Below, in pieces: positions 1-9,491 of a stretch of DNA of 64,000 nt; position 1 is the first letter of the stretch; each line of letters opens with the position of its first letter. Source of the DNA: Synechococcales cyanobacterium S06 (GTDB lineage: Bacteria; Cyanobacteriota; Cyanobacteriia; Cyanobacteriales; JAABRE01); assembly GCA_011391125.1 (NCBI GenBank), contig JAABRE010000009.1:19268-83267 (forward strand). The letters run 5' to 3'. Made by a program: the position numbers and the translations under genes. The notes beneath the pieces were generated by a model, which was not told where the DNA came from, made no database searches, and saw nothing but the letters and a program-made list of their open reading frames with translations.

Positions 1-621
1 TTACCCCAAATTGAGGTTAGTTTTGAAATAGATGTTAATGGTATTTTAAAGGTTGATGCTAAGGATCAAGGAACAGGGAAAGCCCAAAGTATTGTGATTA
101 GTAATACCGGTGGTTTAAGTGCCGCCGAAGTAGAGAAAATGCGCCAACAAGCCTCGGATTTTGCGGAACAAGATTTATTGCGCTTGCAAAAAGTCGATCT
201 CAAAAATCAGGCTGAAGCTTTGTTTTATAGTTATCAGACGACTTTGGAAGAAAATAGGGAGTTAGTTACTGACAGGTTAAAATTACAAATAGAGAACAAG
301 AAAAAACAGTTAGAAATTGCCTTGATGGATCCTCGCATGGATTTGGATCAATTAAAATCCTTATTAGAAAGCTTCCGGGAAACACTTTTAAGCATTGGTT
401 CAAATGTTTATCAACCTTCGGCAAAAAACAAGCAGCGTTCTGCGGAACAATTATTTAATAATCAAATTATCAGTGGCAAAGGTACAATTACTCAACAAGT
501 GATGGGAGCAGGAACTAATCTTGACTTAGGAGAGATGAATATAGATGAGCTTGACTATACTGGGGACGATGAAATCATCGAGGAAACGGTGATTACAGGA
601 GATTATGAGTCCATTGACTAA
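1..621 (+). CDS. dnaK: DnaK (Hsp70) chaperone, 3' part only
   Basis: The reading frame is open from the first base of the window, so this is the C-terminal ~206 residues of a gene that starts outside. The opening residues (LPQIEVSFEIDVNGIL, then VDAKDQGTGK) are the end of the Hsp70 substrate-binding beta-sandwich. They are followed by the helical lid (about residues 35-130 of the fragment) and an acidic tail ending in YESID. Hsp70 binds unfolded peptides under ATP control and works with DnaJ, which follows 92 bases downstream. Cyanobacteria carry several DnaK paralogues; the linkage to dnaJ, a tusA-like gene and rsgA suggests the housekeeping copy, but the number cannot be assigned from this fragment. 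Confidence 0.95.
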   Translation, partial: LPQIEVSFEIDVNGILKVDAKDQGTGKAQSIVISNTGGLSAAEVEKMRQQASDFAEQDLLRLQKVDLKNQAEALFYSYQTTLEENRELVTDRLKLQIENKKKQLEIALMDPRMDLDQLKSLLESFRETLLSIGSNVYQPSAKNKQRSAEQLFNNQIISGKGTITQQVMGAGTNLDLGEMNIDELDYTGDDEIIEETVITGDYESID

Positions 622-713
622 AATAATTGACAAGAAATTGTTAATTGTTTTTGCTATTCTGTAATTTGTAAGTGTTCGAAAAATTTATAGGTAATTTATC
701 AGAGTAAGAATTT

Positions 714-1847
714 ATGGCAGGTGACTATTATGAAATGCTCGGTGTTTCCAGAAATGCTGATAAAGATGAGCTCAAAAAAGCCTATCGTCGTTTAGCTAGG
801 AAATATCATCCCGATGTTAACCAAGAACAAGGAGCCGAAGAACGTTTTAAAGAAATAAACCGAGCTTATGAGGTGTTGTCTGAACCAGAAACTAGAGCGA
901 GATATGATCGCTTTGGTGAAGCAGGAGTATCCGGAGCTGGTGCTGGTTATCAGGACTTCAGCGATGTCGGTGGTTTTGCTGATATTTTTGAAAGCATTTT
1001 TAGCGGTTTTGGTGGTGGTGGTGTCGGTGGTCAAACTGCTGGACGTAGAAGAACCGGGCCAGTTCGAGGCGATGATCTGCGTTTAGACCTAAAATTAGAT
1101 TTTCGCGAAGCAATTTTTGGTGGTGACAAGGAAATTAGAATTCCCCATTTAGAAAACTGTCAAGTTTGTGATGGTAGTGGAGCTAAACCTGGTACTGGTA
1201 AAAGCACTTGTGCGACTTGTAGTGGTAGTGGTCAAGTTCGTCGTGCCACCCGTACGCCTTTTGGTAGTTTTGCTCAAGTTTCCGCTTGTCCCACCTGTAA
1301 TGGCGAAGGGCAAATAATTGAGCAAAAATGCGAATCCTGTGGCGGTGCTGGTCGAAAACAGGAAACTAAAAAGCTGAAAATTACCATACCGGCTGGGGTT
1401 GATAATGGTACTCGTTTAAGGGTATCTCGCGAGGGAGACGCCGGAGCACGAGGTGGTTCTCCGGGGGATTTGTATGTTTATCTGTTTGTGGAAGCAGATC
1501 AGGAATTTTATCGCGAAGGGATTAATATTCAGTCTGAGATTACCATCAGTTACCTACAAGCTATTTTAGGCTGTAGTTTAAAGGTTAATACTGTCGATGG
1601 TAAGGAGGAGTTAATTATTCCTGCTGGCCTACAACCGAATACGGTTTTAACTTTGGAAAATAAGGGAGTACCAAAATTAGGTAATCCTGTTAGTCGCGGT
1701 GATCATTTGATTACCGTTAAGGTGGAAATTCCCACTAAACTTAGTGGTAAAGAGCGGGAATTGTTGGAGGAATTGGCGAAAATTAAGGGTGATAGTACGG
1801 GAAAAGGCGGTTTAGAGGGGTTTTTAGGGGGATTTTTTCATAAATGA
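714..1847 (+). CDS. dnaJ: Chaperone protein DnaJ (type I Hsp40)
   Basis: This is the co-chaperone that delivers substrates to DnaK and stimulates its ATPase. At 377 aa it has the full type I layout. The J domain covers residues 1-70 with the HPD motif at 32-34. A Gly/Phe-rich linker follows (about 75-115). Four zinc-binding repeats of the CxxCxGxG type come next ([32 protein letters not shown]), then the C-terminal substrate-binding domains. It lies directly behind dnaK in the same direction, and its TGA overlaps the ATG of the next gene by 4 bases, so the cluster is probably one operon. Confidence 0.97.
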   Translation: MAGDYYEMLGVSRNADKDELKKAYRRLARKYHPDVNQEQGAEERFKEINRAYEVLSEPETRARYDRFGEAGVSGAGAGYQDFSDVGGFADIFESIFSGFGGGGVGGQTAGRRRTGPVRGDDLRLDLKLDFREAIFGGDKEIRIPHLENCQVCDGSGAKPGTGKSTCATCSGSGQVRRATRTPFGSFAQVSACPTCNGEGQIIEQKCESCGGAGRKQETKKLKITIPAGVDNGTRLRVSREGDAGARGGSPGDLYVYLFVEADQEFYREGINIQSEITISYLQAILGCSLKVNTVDGKEELIIPAGLQPNTVLTLENKGVPKLGNPVSRGDHLITVKVEIPTKLSGKERELLEELAKIKGDSTGKGGLEGFLGGFFHK

Positions 1848-2077
1848 GTCACACTCAACCCGATTTTCAATTAGATTTGCGGGGAGTTCCCTGTCCTCTC
1901 AATTTCGTTCGTACTAAACTTAAATTGGAGCAAATGTCAGTGGGACAATTGTTGGAAGTTTGGTTAGATCCCGGTGAACCCATGGACAATGTCCCCGATA
2001 GTTTAGTCATTGAAGGTTATACCGTTGAAGAAATTCACAGGCAGTCCGACTTTTTTGTCATGAAGGTGAGACGGTGA
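1844..2077 (+). CDS. TusA/SirA-family sulfur-carrier-like protein
   Basis: This is a small protein of 77 aa. Its N-terminal half has the family signature around [22 protein letters not shown] (the CP motif near residues 16-17). Family members carry persulfide sulfur on that cysteine for tRNA thiolation or related transfers. Here it is translationally coupled on both sides: it overlaps dnaJ by 4 bases (ATGA) and its own TGA overlaps the GTG start of rsgA. The placement between a chaperone gene and a ribosome-maturation GTPase suggests a conserved operon rather than a dedicated sulfur pathway, and the physiological partner is unknown. Confidence 0.88.
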   Translation: MSHTQPDFQLDLRGVPCPLNFVRTKLKLEQMSVGQLLEVWLDPGEPMDNVPDSLVIEGYTVEEIHRQSDFFVMKVRR

Positions 2078-3123
2078 CCAATATTACTCCTGAAACTGGT
2101 AAATTGCTTGGTACGGTGGTCGCTGTACAAGCCAATTTTTATCGCGTTCGTCTGTCTCCTGCTTTCCCTCCCGTCTGTCTCCTTTGTACTCGTCGCTCCC
2201 GTCTCAAAAAAATTGGCCAAAAAGTAATGGTGGGAGATTTGGTTTTGGTGGAAGAGGTTGATTTTGTTGATCAAAGTGGGGCGATCGCCGAAGTATTCCC
2301 TCGCCAAACGGAGTTAACTCGGCCTCCGGTGGCCAATGCTGACCAAATTTTGCTAGTTTTTGCGGTGGAAGACCCTCCCCTAGAACCTTGGCAATTAAGC
2401 AGGTTTTTAGTCAAGGCCCAAAGTACGGAGTTAAATCTCTGTCTCTGTTTAAATAAAACCGATTTAATCACGGAGGAAACCCGCTTAAAATGGCAGGATT
2501 CCCTCGAAAAATGGGGCTATAAGCCGTTTTTTGTCAGTGTTGACACGGGGGATGGAATTGCAGCTTTGAGCGACTATTTAAGCGGTAAAATCACCATTGT
2601 AGCTGGTCCTTCGGGGGTGGGTAAGTCCAGTTTAATTAATACTTTAATCCCTGATCTACATTTAAGGGTTGCTGCTGTTTCCGGCAAGTTGCACCGTGGT
2701 CGTCACACTACCCGTCATGTGGAGTTATTTGAGTTACCCGGTGGTGGTTTGTTGGCGGATAGTCCAGGGTTTAATCAACCAGATTTGGATCTTGATCCGG
2801 TTAATTTGGCTTTTTGTTTTCCTGAAATTCGGGCTAAATTGACTCAGGGAAGTTGTAAGTTTAATGATTGTTTCCATCGCGATGAACCTGATTGTGTTGT
2901 CAGGGGAGATTGGGAACGGTATGAATTTTATTTGACTTTTTTGGCGGAGGCGATCGCCCGTGAAGCAGCGTTGCATAAAACACCGGATCAGGAAGCGAGT
3001 TTAAAAATAATGGTAAAAAATGATGGTAAAAAGCAGTTTGAACCTCGTTTAGAAAGCAAGAAATATCGCCGATCTTCTCGTCGTGAAAAACACCAAAATT
3101 TATCGAATTTGTATGATAATTAG
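2074..3123 (+). CDS. rsgA: Ribosome small-subunit-dependent GTPase RsgA (YjeQ/EngC)
   Basis: RsgA is a circularly permuted GTPase that checks late maturation of the 30S subunit. In 349 aa I see an N-terminal OB-fold (about 10-80). The permuted G motifs follow: NKTD near 127-130, then the P-loop GPSGVGKS at 178-185, then DSPG near 229. A C-terminal zinc knuckle has Cys261, Cys266, His268 and Cys274. The start is GTG at 2074, overlapping the TGA of the tusA-like gene by 4 bases. The C-terminus is a basic, probably disordered tail rich in Lys, Arg and Ser. It closes the dnaK-dnaJ-tusA-rsgA operon. Confidence 0.95.
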   Translation: MTNITPETGKLLGTVVAVQANFYRVRLSPAFPPVCLLCTRRSRLKKIGQKVMVGDLVLVEEVDFVDQSGAIAEVFPRQTELTRPPVANADQILLVFAVEDPPLEPWQLSRFLVKAQSTELNLCLCLNKTDLITEETRLKWQDSLEKWGYKPFFVSVDTGDGIAALSDYLSGKITIVAGPSGVGKSSLINTLIPDLHLRVAAVSGKLHRGRHTTRHVELFELPGGGLLADSPGFNQPDLDLDPVNLAFCFPEIRAKLTQGSCKFNDCFHRDEPDCVVRGDWERYEFYLTFLAEAIAREAALHKTPDQEASLKIMVKNDGKKQFEPRLESKKYRRSSRREKHQNLSNLYDN

Positions 3124-3130
3124 ATAATAA

Positions 3131-3185
3131 GTAAGAGGTAATAAGTAATAGGTAATAGGTAATAGGTTAAGAGGTTAAGAGGTAA
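3131..3185. repeat. Short tandem heptamer repeats (TAATAGG/TTAAGAG type)
   Basis: Units of GGTAATA occur several times in a row, then drift into GGTTAAGA units. A second array of the same heptamer lies at about 11041-11076, inside the vapC-like pseudogene. Such short tandemly repeated repetitive sequences are well known in cyanobacteria. Confidence 0.75.
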
Positions 3186-3374
3186 GAAAAGTGAGATATT
3201 TTTTTATCAATAACCTCAAATTGTAACCTTGTCAAGTATAAATAATATATTTGAGTCAATCCACCTAAAAATCAGATTTCTAAATAAATGCTTAATTGCC
3301 TAATTTTAATCCTTAAAAAAATCTTAAAATTAAGGCAAAAAACTTAAAAGTAATTAATAATAAAAGTGTCCAAA

Positions 3375-3488
3375 ATGAGTAAAAAAATCTTAATTTTAGC
3401 CGGAAATTTTGTTGAAGACTATGAAATCATTGTCCCCTTTGTCGGGGTAAGTCTTGTTACCTACCCAAAAAATCCGATTTCAGCTTAG
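3375..3488 (+). pseudogene. N-terminal remnant of a DJ-1/PfpI family gene
   Basis: An ATG opens a 37-codon frame beginning MSKKILILAGNFVEDYEIIVPF, which closely resembles the first beta strand and helix of the cyanobacterial DJ-1/PfpI (intracellular protease/amidase-like) family. After about 22 residues the similarity stops and the frame runs into AAATCCGATTT repeat sequence and a TAG. The nucleophile elbow and the rest of the ~200-residue domain are absent downstream. I read it as a decayed or truncated gene. A functional 37-aa peptide is possible but not supported. Confidence 0.55.
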
Positions 3489-3588
3489 GAAATCCGATTT
3501 TAAATTGATTTATCGTTATAAAGTGATGTAGATAACAAGAAAAAATAGAATTTAATTGAGAATAACTAAAATTGTGATCGAAAGCTAA

Positions 3589-3957
3589 TTAAGGAGCGAG
3601 GGCAATAGTTTGTAGTTCTTGTAAATTATTTGGGGTTTCTTTTGAAGAATTTGGCATATCATATTTGATTACATCTGCCAATTCTTGTAGTTGACTAATA
3701 GCTTCGGCTCCTTCTAATTTCATTAATTCTCGTTCATCTCGCATTTCTGTCCAAGTTATGCCATAATCTGACACCAAAAAGCGAATCAGGTGATTACCAC
3801 CAAAACTGACCATAAAAGAAGCACTGTGGAGTTCATTACCACAGGTATAGCAGGAAGCTACATAACCTCTTTTTTCTAGGACAATGGCTAAGGCTTGAAG
3901 ATTCATTACCAAGTCTTGAACAAAATCACGATGTTGTTCGGCAAGTCGTTTAAACAA
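3589..3957 (-). CDS. Conserved cyanobacterial protein, DUF1815-like
   Basis: This is a 122-aa soluble protein with no membrane segment or signal peptide. It has a CYTC pair (CxxC, near residues 36-39) and conserved-looking blocks (RFLVSDYGITWTEMRDERELMK). I recognise these from a small protein found across cyanobacteria and annotated as DUF1815. Its function is unknown. The last ~20 residues look like a variable tail. It stands alone on the minus strand between rsgA and pgl, and its promoter should lie in the 255-base AT-rich gap up to pgl. Confidence 0.75.
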   Translation of the reverse strand: MFKRLAEQHRDFVQDLVMNLQALAIVLEKRGYVASCYTCGNELHSASFMVSFGGNHLIRFLVSDYGITWTEMRDERELMKLEGAEAISQLQELADVIKYDMPNSSKETPNNLQELQTIALAP

Positions 3958-4212
3958 AATATTCCTCCAACCAACAATAAATAAACATAAGTAGATCTGT
4001 TTTAATATTTTTTTAAGATTTACCCGCTTTACTTTTTACCATAATCGAGTCTAAAAAATATCTCTATTTATAATAATGCCCTTTTTTGGCGATAAGTTTC
4101 ATTTTTGCATTAGTTCTTAATATTTGACATAAACTAAAATAAAAATGTTCCCAAAAGGATTAACTATCCTAAAATTAGTTTACCAAATTTAAGTGAGACA
4201 AGATTAAAAACC

Positions 4213-4935
4213 ATGGCTAAAGACATCGAAATCCTTGGCGATAAAACCGCTTTAATTGAACGAGGATTAGGGTTAGTGGAACAAAAAATTGCATCAGCGA
4301 TTCAAGAAAGAGGACAATGTACCATTGCTTTAGCTGGTGGTAGTACCCCAAAACCTTTGTATGAAGCATTAGCGCACAAATCTTTACCTTGGGAGAAAAT
4401 TCATGTGTTTTGGGGAGATGAACGTTATGTGGCTCCGACACATCCTGATAGTAACGAGAAAATGGCGAGGGAAGCTTGGTTAAATAAGGTGAATATTCCG
4501 GCTAGTAATATTCATGCTATGCCAACGGGGGCAGGAAATCCAGCCGTTGATGCGAAAAAACATGAGCAAGAATTACGGTCATTTTTCTCGGTTAAAGAGG
4601 GAGAAATTCCGATTTTTGATGTGATTTTGTTGGGAATCGGTGATGATGGTCATACTGCTTCGCTTTTTCCCCAGACTGAAGCTTTAAAAGTCAGGGATTG
4701 TTTAGTTACCGTGGGTAATAAAGATAGTGAACCCCGTCTTACTTTTACTGTACCTTTAATTAATCATGCTCGTTGTGTGATCTTTTTGGTAGCTGGCGAA
4801 AATAAACAACCGGCCTTAGGGCAAATTTTCGCTGAGATTGCTGACGAATATCAATATCCTGCTCGTCTGATTCAACCCCAAGGCGATCTTTACTGGCTTT
4901 TAGATAACACTGCCGGTGCTAAAATTAATTATTAA
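4213..4935 (+). CDS. pgl: 6-phosphogluconolactonase
   Basis: This enzyme hydrolyses 6-phosphogluconolactone in the oxidative pentose phosphate pathway, the main route of NADPH supply for cyanobacteria in the dark. The 240 aa carry the SugarP isomerase-like fold signatures: ALAGGSTPKPLYEAL near residue 40, FWGDERYV near 73, and GIGDDGHTASLFP near 143, which supplies the catalytic His. Length and motifs fit the DevB/Pgl family without gaps. It is followed by a CAACTAT repeat array and the FHA protein gene. Confidence 0.95.
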   Translation: MAKDIEILGDKTALIERGLGLVEQKIASAIQERGQCTIALAGGSTPKPLYEALAHKSLPWEKIHVFWGDERYVAPTHPDSNEKMAREAWLNKVNIPASNIHAMPTGAGNPAVDAKKHEQELRSFFSVKEGEIPIFDVILLGIGDDGHTASLFPQTEALKVRDCLVTVGNKDSEPRLTFTVPLINHARCVIFLVAGENKQPALGQIFAEIADEYQYPARLIQPQGDLYWLLDNTAGAKINY

Positions 4936-4960
4936 TTGTCAGTCATCAGTTTTCTGTTGT

Positions 4961-4988
4961 CAACTATCAACTATCAACTATCAACTAT
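4961..4988. repeat. Heptamer array (CAACTAT)x4 abutting a start codon
   Basis: Four perfect tandem CAACTAT units end one base before the ATG of the FHA protein gene at 4990, so they occupy the place of the ribosome binding site. An identical array of five units lies before the kinase gene at 40294. Confidence 0.9.
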
Positions 4989-4989
4989 T

Positions 4990-5610
4990 ATGATTGTTTG
5001 TCAGAATTGCCAGCACCAAAATCCTGATGGTGCAGTGAACTGCGAAGCTTGTTATACTGATTTACCTAGTCTGACAACTTGTCCTCATTGTGGAGTTTCA
5101 ATTCTCAGTAATGCTGTTTTTTGTGGTAGTTGTGGTAAGAGTTTGCAACCTTTAGAAGTCGAGTTATCTGCCAATAATGCTCTTGAAATTGGTCAATCTG
5201 AACCTATTTCTGTAATTAATGAGGTAACTCCTCTTCTCGTTGACCCGATCGCCACGGCCACGGTTTTACAAACGAGCAAAACAGCTAAATTAGTTCATGT
5301 TCAAACTAATACGATTATGGAGATTCCGAATAGTATATCTATCATTAATATTGGTAAAGCTAATCCTCAATTGCCTCCTGACATCGATGTTTCAGGTTTC
5401 CCGAATTCGGAAATTGTTTCTAGGGTTCATGCTAGATTAGTAGTGGAGAATAATGAATTTTATCTGGAAGATTTAGGTAGTTCTAATGGTACTTATATTA
5501 ACCATTTACCTTTATTAAAAGGCGATCGCCATCAGTTAAAAATAGGTGATCAAATTAGTTTAGGAAAGGAAGATAAGGTAACATTTATATTTCAATTAGT
5601 CTCAGGATAA
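4990..5610 (+). CDS. Zinc-ribbon plus FHA domain protein
   Basis: FHA domains bind phosphothreonine peptides and commonly read out Ser/Thr kinase signalling. The protein (206 aa from the ATG at 4990) begins with two CxxC-type zinc ribbons: CQNCQHQNPDGAVNCEAC and CPHCGVSILSNAVFCGSC. A linker follows, then a C-terminal FHA domain with the typical blocks SRVHARLVV and LEDLGSSNGTYIN. I reject the upstream non-ATG start because it would translate the CAACTAT repeat. The genome encodes at least two Ser/Thr kinases in this window (20816-22225 and 40294-41712) that could act upstream, but no partner is shown by linkage. Confidence 0.9.
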   Translation: MIVCQNCQHQNPDGAVNCEACYTDLPSLTTCPHCGVSILSNAVFCGSCGKSLQPLEVELSANNALEIGQSEPISVINEVTPLLVDPIATATVLQTSKTAKLVHVQTNTIMEIPNSISIINIGKANPQLPPDIDVSGFPNSEIVSRVHARLVVENNEFYLEDLGSSNGTYINHLPLLKGDRHQLKIGDQISLGKEDKVTFIFQLVSG

Positions 5611-5657
5611 TTCATTAGTTATCACGACAAAAATTCAGTAGTTATTATTTTTTGATT

Positions 5658-6482
5658 ATGATTGAACATTCTGCTATTGTTTCAGTTGATTGGCTTAATT
5701 CTAATCTTAATGACCCAAATTTAGTGATTATTGACTGTCGTTTTCAGTTAAATAATTCGCAATTTGGCTATCAAGAATACGTAAAAAGTCATATTCCGGG
5801 AGCTTTTTATCTCCATTTAGATGAGGATTTGTCCTCTCCCGTCCAAAAACACGGAGGTCGTCATCCTTTACCCAATTTTGACCTTTTTGCCGCTAAAATG
5901 GCTAATTTGGGCATTAAACGCGGGGAAACAAGGGTTATTGTCTATGATAGCTCCCGTTTTGCCTTTGCTTCCCGTTTATGGTGGTTATTGCGTTATTGTG
6001 GCCATAAGCAAGTTGCCTTATTAGATGGGGGTTGGCAAGCTTGGCAAGCAAATAATTACCCGGTTACTCAAGAAATTCCCTCGGAAAAATCCGGTCATTT
6101 TGTACCCGAAATGCAAACGGATTGGGTGGTGGAAATCGAAAATGTTAAGAAAAGAAAAGATTTGGCCAAGGTAATTTTACTGGATTCCAGGGAAGGCGAT
6201 CGCTATCGTGGGGAAAGAGAACCCATTGATCCAATTGCTGGACATATTCCGGGAGCAGTTAATTCCTGTTGGTTAGATGTCACAAATGAGCAAGGATACC
6301 TACGATCTTTAAAGGAATTAGAAACAATTTGGTCATCTTATTCAGAAACAGATGAACTAATCGTTTATTGTGGATCAGGGGTGACAGCTTGTGTTAATCT
6401 ATTTTCCTTAGACTTAATCGGTAGAAAACCACCGTTATTATATCCAGGAGGCTGGAGTGATTGGTGTTCTTATTTAATTTAA
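5658..6482 (+). CDS. Sulfurtransferase with two rhodanese domains
   Basis: This is a thiosulfate or 3-mercaptopyruvate sulfurtransferase of the SseA type. The 274 aa contain an inactive N-terminal rhodanese domain (about 5-130) and a catalytic C-terminal one (about 155-274). The active loop reads CGSGVTA, with the cysteine that takes the persulfide. The signature DCRFQL near the start and DSREGDRYRGEREPIDPIAGHIPGA are typical. CGSGVTA resembles the mercaptopyruvate-type loop, so that substrate is favoured but not proven. ATG at 5658 is preferred over the TTG two codons upstream. Confidence 0.92.
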   Translation: MIEHSAIVSVDWLNSNLNDPNLVIIDCRFQLNNSQFGYQEYVKSHIPGAFYLHLDEDLSSPVQKHGGRHPLPNFDLFAAKMANLGIKRGETRVIVYDSSRFAFASRLWWLLRYCGHKQVALLDGGWQAWQANNYPVTQEIPSEKSGHFVPEMQTDWVVEIENVKKRKDLAKVILLDSREGDRYRGEREPIDPIAGHIPGAVNSCWLDVTNEQGYLRSLKELETIWSSYSETDELIVYCGSGVTACVNLFSLDLIGRKPPLLYPGGWSDWCSYLI

Positions 6483-7224
6483 TGATTCTAAGCGATATTG
6501 GTTAACTTGTGGGGTACAATTAGTTAAACATACCTTTATATATTTCAGCATAAGTATATGTATTACTTTAACCAAAGTGTAGTGAAATGGGCATCTTCTT
6601 ATTTATATTTGTCTATTAATCTATGACAAATGTAAGGTTTTTTACGGCTAAAATTCTAACTAATTAAGCTCAATATAGTCTCTTTTTTTTGAGATATTCT
6701 TGTTTACTGGGATTATTTATTTTAAAACTAATTTAAAATTTACAACCGGAGGAATTTATTAATTTTTTACTTTTATTTTTCAGATTTTATCACCGATTTA
6801 AACTTTTTAAAAAGCTTCTTTTACAAAAATTTATTAAGCTTAATACTGGTATTTTTAAGTTAAAAGAGTATCTAGTTTAAATCAGCAAAATTAAGATAAT
6901 CTAACGCTTTTATCAAAGCTAAAAGTTCATCACTAATCTGGTAGTTAAAACACAGATTATAGTCGTGATCAATTTATCAAAATTAATTACTAATTAATAA
7001 TAAAAAATCTGATAACTAATGGTTAGAATAAAGTTCCCTTGGTAATTTAATATTAATCCCTCTAAACTTTTGGAGTGTCAATTAAAGTTGACTAGATTAG
7101 TTTAAGAAACTGAGCCGATTTTTTCGGTCTAATTTTAATCACAAATTTGCTCATCTAAAAACAAGGTGAGTAATCTCTCAAACAACGTAAATAAATACAA
7201 TCAAAATATTAGGTGCTATATTCT
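6483..7224. other. 742-base AT-rich intergenic region, no gene seen
   Basis: This stretch is very AT-rich and has no ORF with recognisable product in either strand. I see no tRNA, no clear riboswitch and no miniature element. It could contain promoters or a small RNA for the LabA-like gene, but nothing can be named. Confidence 0.5.
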
Positions 7225-7752
7225 ATGAGTTTTAAAAGAGACCGTCTTTCGATTTTTGTGGACGGAAATAATATGTTTTATGCACAACAAAAAAACGGCT
7301 GGTTTTTTGATCCCCGTCGGGTTTTAACCTATTTTACCAGTGATCCTTCCGTAAGTTTAATTAATGCTTTTTGGTACACTGGTTTAAAGGATTCCCAAGA
7401 TCAACGAGGTTTTCGTGATGCTTTAATTAGTTTAGGTTATACAGTCAGAACGAAAATTCTTAAGGAATATTACGACGATTCTTCGGGTCGTTATTCCCAA
7501 AAAGCTAATTTAGATATAGAAATTGTGGTCGATATGTTTAATACGGTTGACCAATATGATCGGGTCATTTTATTTAGTGGTGATGGCGATTTTGAACGTG
7601 CGATCGAATTATTACGTTCAAAAAATACCCATATTACGGTGGTTTCCACGGAGGGAATGATCGCGCGAGAGTTGAGAAATGCAACGGATCGTTATATTGA
7701 CTTAAATGATATTCGCGATCAAATTGAGAAAAATGATAACTCTTTTGAGTGA
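7225..7752 (+). CDS. NYN-domain protein of the LabA/DUF88 family
   Basis: The 175-aa protein is a single NYN (PIN-like nuclease fold) domain. It opens with IFVDGNNMFYAQ, carrying the first conserved Asp and Asn. Later blocks are DIEIVVDMFN and VILFSGDGDFERAIELLR, giving the acidic residues expected for metal-dependent RNA cleavage. It ends with a helix containing RELRNATDRYIDL. LabA in Synechococcus affects circadian output, and other family members are presumed RNases, so a role here is only inferred. The ATG at 7225 is used rather than an in-frame GTG four codons upstream. leuA follows 53 bases downstream on the same strand. Confidence 0.85.
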   Translation: MSFKRDRLSIFVDGNNMFYAQQKNGWFFDPRRVLTYFTSDPSVSLINAFWYTGLKDSQDQRGFRDALISLGYTVRTKILKEYYDDSSGRYSQKANLDIEIVVDMFNTVDQYDRVILFSGDGDFERAIELLRSKNTHITVVSTEGMIARELRNATDRYIDLNDIRDQIEKNDNSFE

Positions 7753-7805
7753 GTTTTTTAAAATTTAGTTTATCGTAGAAAATAACAGGAAAATTTAAGA
7801 AATTT

Positions 7806-9413
7806 ATGAGCACTAATCAAGACCGAATTATAATTTTTGATACCACTCTCCGGGATGGCGAACAATCCCCCGGTGCTACTTTAAATGTAGATGAAAAAAT
7901 TACGATCGCCCGCCAATTAGCTCGACTTGGGGTAGATGTCATCGAAGCTGGTTTTCCCCGTGCAAGTTCTGGAGATTTTGAAGCTGTACAAAAGGTAGCT
8001 GAAATAGTCGGAGTTGAAGACGGCCCGATTATTTGTGGTTTGGCCCGGGCAAATTTTGACGATATTAAAATCGCAGGAGAAGCGTTAAAACCCGCAGCAA
8101 AAGGTCGTATTCATACTTTTATCGCAACTTCTGATATTCATTTGGAATATAAACTCAAAAAATCCCGCTCGGAAGTTTTGGCCATTATACCCGAAATGGT
8201 CGCTTATGCCAAGTCTTTTGTGGACGATGTGGAATTTTCCCCCGAAGATGCCGGCCGAAGCGATCCTGAATTTCTCTATCAAGTTTTAGAAGCGGCGATC
8301 TCCGCTGGTGCAACTACGGTCAATATTCCTGACACGGTGGGTTATACAACACCGGCTGAATTTGGCGGTTTAATACGTGGGATCAAGGAAAACGTGCCTA
8401 ATATTGACCAAGCCATTATTTCTGTCCATGGGCACAATGACCTCGGTTTGGCTGTTGCTAATTTCCTCGAAGCTGTCAAATATGGCGCACGGCAGTTGGA
8501 ATGTACCATCAATGGAATTGGCGAAAGAGCCGGCAATGCGGCACTGGAAGAATTGGTCATGGGACTCCATGTCCGTCGTCAATATTTTAATCCCTTCCTC
8601 GGCCGAGCTCCCGAATCCACTGAACCCCTTACTAATATTATCACTCAGGAGATTTACAAAACCTCCCGTTTGGTTTCGACTTTAACTGGGATGATGGTTC
8701 AACCGAATAAGGCGATCGTCGGAAGTAACGCATTTGCCCATGAATCTGGCATCCACCAAGACGGTGTCCTCAAACATAAGTTGACCTACGAAATCATGGA
8801 CGCAGAATCCATTGGTCTCACTACCAACTTGATTGTTTTGGGCAAGCATTCGGGGCGCAATGCTTTTAGAACTCGTTTAACGGAGTTGGGTTTTGACCTC
8901 TCGGAAACCGACCTCAATAAGGCCTTTTTGCGTTTTAAAGACCTGGCCGACAAGAAGAAGGAAATTAGCGATTGGGATTTGGAAGCAATTGTTAAGGACG
9001 AAATTCAACAACCGCCGGAATTGTTCCGTTTAGAGACAGTTCAAGTTTCCTGTGGTGACAATTCCAAACCAACTGCCACCGTGGTGTTGACTACTCCTGA
9101 CGGTGAAGAATTAACCGATGCCGCCGTGGGTACTGGTCCCGTGGATGCTGTTTATAAAGCCATTAATCGCGTGGTCAATGTTCCCAATGAGTTGATTGAA
9201 TTTTCTGTGAAATCCGTCACGGCCGGTATTGATGCGATCGGCGAAGTGACCATTCGCTTATCTCACGAGGGCAAAATTTACTCTGGCCATGCTGCCAATA
9301 CTGACATCATTGTAGCCTCGGCCCGCGCTTATGTGAGCGCTTTAAATCGCCTTTATGCCGTGATTGGTCATCGAAAAACCGAAGAAGGGCGATCGTCTGT
9401 GGTTGTTGGTTAA
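7806..9413 (+). CDS. leuA: 2-isopropylmalate synthase
   Basis: LeuA condenses acetyl-CoA with 2-oxoisovalerate, the first committed step of leucine synthesis. The protein is 535 aa, the usual length for the long LeuA type with a regulatory domain. The HMGL-like TIM barrel starts at once with [16 protein letters not shown]. The metal ligands lie in the HGHNDLGLA block, and [11 protein letters not shown] follows. The C-terminal LeuA dimer domain (from about 395) is the leucine feedback site. A GC-rich hairpin at 9420-9444 follows the stop. Codon use is richer in GC than in the flanking accessory genes. Confidence 0.97.
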   Translation: MSTNQDRIIIFDTTLRDGEQSPGATLNVDEKITIARQLARLGVDVIEAGFPRASSGDFEAVQKVAEIVGVEDGPIICGLARANFDDIKIAGEALKPAAKGRIHTFIATSDIHLEYKLKKSRSEVLAIIPEMVAYAKSFVDDVEFSPEDAGRSDPEFLYQVLEAAISAGATTVNIPDTVGYTTPAEFGGLIRGIKENVPNIDQAIISVHGHNDLGLAVANFLEAVKYGARQLECTINGIGERAGNAALEELVMGLHVRRQYFNPFLGRAPESTEPLTNIITQEIYKTSRLVSTLTGMMVQPNKAIVGSNAFAHESGIHQDGVLKHKLTYEIMDAESIGLTTNLIVLGKHSGRNAFRTRLTELGFDLSETDLNKAFLRFKDLADKKKEISDWDLEAIVKDEIQQPPELFRLETVQVSCGDNSKPTATVVLTTPDGEELTDAAVGTGPVDAVYKAINRVVNVPNELIEFSVKSVTAGIDAIGEVTIRLSHEGKIYSGHAANTDIIVASARAYVSALNRLYAVIGHRKTEEGRSSVVVG

Positions 9414-9419
9414 GTTATT

Positions 9420-9444
9420 CAAAGCAGGCAAAATGCCTGCCTTG
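9420..9444 (+). terminator. Hairpin behind leuA
   Basis: GCAGGC (9424-9429) pairs with GCCTGC (9435-9440) across a 5-base loop. The stem extends outward to about 10 pairs with one mismatch. No long T run follows, so termination strength is uncertain. Confidence 0.5.
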
Positions 9445-9491
9445 TCCAGCTTGACAAAATGTCGATTATACCCATATAGAATAAAAAAACT

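Larger units (their letters stand above)
3124..3588. other. Intergenic region with heptamer repeats and a DJ-1 gene remnant
   Basis: After rsgA the sequence carries repeats of the TAATAGGTAA type (about 3131-3185) that are tandem but imperfect, a class common in cyanobacteria. It then holds an AT-rich stretch, a short remnant ORF (3375-3488, listed separately), and paired copies of an AAATCCGATTT-type word at about 3468-3505. No intact gene is visible. Confidence 0.6.

Noticed and set aside
3131..3185. CRISPR or direct-repeat regulatory array
   Set aside because: Seven-base imperfect tandem units without spacers are the common cyanobacterial heptamer repeat.
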